Positions 53,390 to 64,000 of a stretch of DNA of 64,000 nt are shown here, piece by piece. Positions within the stretch are counted from its first letter, which is position 1. Every line of letters starts with the position of its first letter. The notes under the pieces were generated by a model. It saw only the letters and a list, made by a program, of their open reading frames with translations, did no database searches and had not been told where the DNA came from. Origin of the DNA: Chionoecetes opilio (Eukaryota > Arthropoda > Malacostraca > Decapoda > Majidae); NCBI GenBank assembly GCA_016584305.1, contig JACEEZ010018929.1, forward strand, positions 62,001 to 126,000, in the 5' to 3' direction. The position numbers were made by a program, and so were the translations under genes.

Positions 53390-53686
53390 CCCATAATTCT
53401 CTACACAATTGGGGATATGGTTTCTGTTTATCATAATGGATTCCGAGAAACTTTCTCAATATGATTTTCCTTTGCAAATCACTTCTTTTGGAGATATAAT
53501 ATTTTCAAAAAGTGAGTGCAAGGACAGGAGTAAATGGAGATTATTCTGTCACAGCCATGAGCCTTGGGGAGTCATTAGGAGTGGGCATCAGATAGATAGA
53601 TGCTATTTTGCTTTTCATTTGTAATGAGTTCCTAGGTTTTGACAGAGTGTTGTAAAGTGCACACGATTATTTTCTTTGTGTTCTAG
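53390..53686. other. Upstream of the SRP54 leader; dispersed repeat
   Basis: 53393-53515 resembles the repeat at 42040-42170. 53664-53686 (ATTATTTTCTTTGTGTTCTAG) is a good 3' splice site, so the SRP54 start codon probably lies in a second exon beginning at 53687. Confidence 0.55.
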
Positions 53687-53746
53687 CTGCAAGCTTATTG
53701 GACTTTATTTGACAGATTTTGTTCAGTGACGACACACGAGCTCTAA

Positions 53747-62434
<8,688 letters not shown>

Positions 62435-63275
62435 GCAAAGACTACTGTATACTGGACGTGCTACTCAGTTTGGGCTATTTCCAGTGGAGGCCAATACCGC
62501 GATTCCTGACATTTTAGAACATCACTCCCATTTCCCTTCCTATGGTTTATCAGTATAAATGATATACTGTTATCTTCGTAAATGTTTGTTCTATAATATT
62601 ATCAAATAAAAAACAGTAAAATACACTAAATAAATGCCATTATGAGAGAGTGAAGAAATATGCATGAACTTAATATTCCCTTAAACTCTTCGCCATTTAA
62701 TATTTTGCGAGAAAACATTTTACGTGGAACATATCAATAGAAGCAGAATTCTATTAGCTTTCCATTGATATATTTCGTTTTCTGATAAATGAATTAAGAC
62801 CATGCATAAATTAGCGTTAACTAAATAAATAACCTCATCAATCAGGAAAATTAGCCGATTGATGATGTTATTTTTTTAGTTAACACTAATTTATGCATGG
62901 TCTTAATTCATTTATCAGAAAACGAAATATATCAATGGAAAGCTAATAAAATTGCGCTTCTATTGATATGTTTCATGTAAAAGGTTTTCATGCAAAATAT
63001 TAAATGTCGAAGAGTTTAAGTGAATATTAAGTTCATGCATATTTCTTCAGAGTCTCATAATGGCATTTCTTTAGTGTATTTTACAGTTTTTTATTTGATA
63101 GTATTATAGAACAAACATTTACGAAGATAACAGTGTATCGTTTATACTGATAAACCATAGGAAGGGAAATGAGAGTGATGTTCGAAACACTTTTTTACCT
63201 TGCCGATCGGCCTCCACTGGTCATGGGCGGGTTGGCGTGGGGCATGAGTAGCAAGTCCAGTATACAGTAGTCTTT
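62435..63275. repeat. Large palindrome, arms about 410 bp
   Basis: Left arm 62435-62850 and right arm 62866-63275 are near-perfect inverted copies around a loop of about 15 bp (centre about 62857). Paired strings include GACTACTGTATACTGGAC, CCAGTGGAGGCC, TTTCCCTTCCTATGGTTTAT and ACCATGCATAAATTAGCGTT. One arm carries small differences (for example 62493-62515). Confidence 0.9.
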
Positions 63276-63700
63276 GGTTATTGTAACTACACAAGGCAGA
63301 GAGGCCAGTGGAATAAATATCAAGGATTGTTGGTGTTACGAGATGTGTGCAGAAGTGGGTGAGAAAGTTTTGTGAACGTGGCGGGGTGGCGACACCGGAA
63401 CATGAGAAGAGGCCAGGGCGAGGATGCAAAAGTCATATTGCAATAATTATCTTGTTCATATTTGAGGATGGGCATCCACTTGATGTTTCATGACATTTAG
63501 TGTGCATGCTGAGGTTTTGCGTCCTCGCCCTGGCCTTTTCTCATGTTCCGGTGTCGCCACCCCACCACCCTCACGAAACTTTCTCACCCACTTCTGCACA
63601 CATTTCCTCGTAACACCCACAATCCTTGATATTTCTTCCACTGGCCTCTCTGCCTTCTGTAGAGTTACAATAACATTAATTTGCTCCTTTGTGTCATGGT
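63276..63700. mobile_element. Head-to-head Tc1-like transposase N-terminal fragments
   Basis: On the minus strand (about 63700-63456) a frame codes VEEISRIVGVTRKCVQKWVR and KFREGGGVATPEHEKRPGRG RK, a Tc1/paired-like helix-turn-helix. A degraded copy of the same sequence lies on the plus strand at 63280-63428. The two face each other over a spacer of about 95 bp, forming a second palindrome. No DDE domain is present. Confidence 0.75.
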
Positions 63701-63834
63701 TTATGACTTATTTAGGCATTGAAATTTCGAAATTCCTAAAGCTTTGTGCATTGCTAGACACCTTTGCTTCTTTAGATATTGATTTCCTGGCTGGGGGAAA
63801 GGATTGCCAGAAGGCGCTAATATGGGAAATTTAG
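63701..63834. other. Unassigned
   Basis: Short stretch between Tc1-like remains and a possible Tigger end. Nothing recognised. Confidence 0.4.
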
Positions 63835-64000
63835 TACAGGTTGAAGTTCCCAAACTCGGCAACCTCGGGACCAGCGCCGAGCCGAGTAATGGAATTTTCC
63901 GACTTTTAGAACGTAGATATTTTAAGGGGAAAAAAAGTATGAAAATCACATGAAAAAAATCAAAACCTGTAGAAGTACACAAAATAACAGTGTACACAAC
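63835..64000. mobile_element. Possible Tigger/pogo-type element end, cut by the window
   Basis: TA followed by CAGGTTGAAGTTCCCAAACT and CTCGGGACCAGCGCCGAG resembles the CAGGTTGA-type termini of pogo/Tigger elements. Only one end is in view. Confidence 0.4.

Overview
The window looks like nuclear DNA of an arthropod, most likely a decapod crustacean. This is an inference from several features together: intron-split animal genes, very large repeat-filled introns, scattered TTAGG-type motifs, tRNA-derived SINEs, and a mix of CR1-like, Jockey-like and other non-LTR elements with Copia, hAT, Tigger/pogo, Tc1, piggyBac-like and Academ-like DNA elements. There is no sign of bacterial gene organisation or of a virus.

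Two conserved host genes form the frame and point away from each other. EXO1 (minus strand) has six coding exons between 51242 and 14129. Together they encode 349 residues, which is essentially the whole catalytic nuclease domain. The C-terminal mismatch-repair interaction region would lie to the left of the window or was not recognised. SRP54 (plus strand) has seven coding exons between 53753 and 61886. They encode the N and G domains and the start of the M domain (349 residues), and the rest of the M domain runs off the right edge. The two start codons are about 2.5 kb apart, so promoter sequence may be shared. That interval holds a possible E2F site and a 702-bp foldback element with a TTAGG-rich tandem core.

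From left to right: 1-6.8 kb holds simple repeats, a CR1-like LINE, a TTAA-flanked MITE and a 41-bp satellite array grown inside a LINE copy. 6.8-11.9 kb holds a decayed plus-strand DNA transposon, best matched to Academ, whose last part carries the residue pattern of a FEN1/XPG nuclease. 11.9-13.6 kb has a Tigger N-terminus and AG arrays. EXO1 intron 5 (14.4-16.3 kb) has a small hAT MITE. Intron 4 (16.5-28.0 kb) has a 6.4-kb Copia element with identical 5-bp target duplications, two DNA elements nested in that Copia, a 1.86-kb TIR composite and a 41-bp minisatellite. Introns 3 and 2 have a LINE, a SINE and a second TIR composite. Intron 1 (17.2 kb) has a hAT element with an 8-bp target duplication and several nested insertions, a row of three related LINE copies, and a MITE carrying a 30-bp array. 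SRP54 introns hold a SINE, LINE fragments and a third type of TIR composite. The right edge has large palindromes derived from a Tc1-like element.

The most unusual structures are the transposon-borne FEN/XPG-like nuclease, DNA-transposon shells (TIRs with TA target sites) carrying retroelement pieces in several copies, and two independent minisatellites that arose at the same codons of one LINE family. No homology search was run. Family names rest on motifs, termini and target duplications read directly from the sequence.
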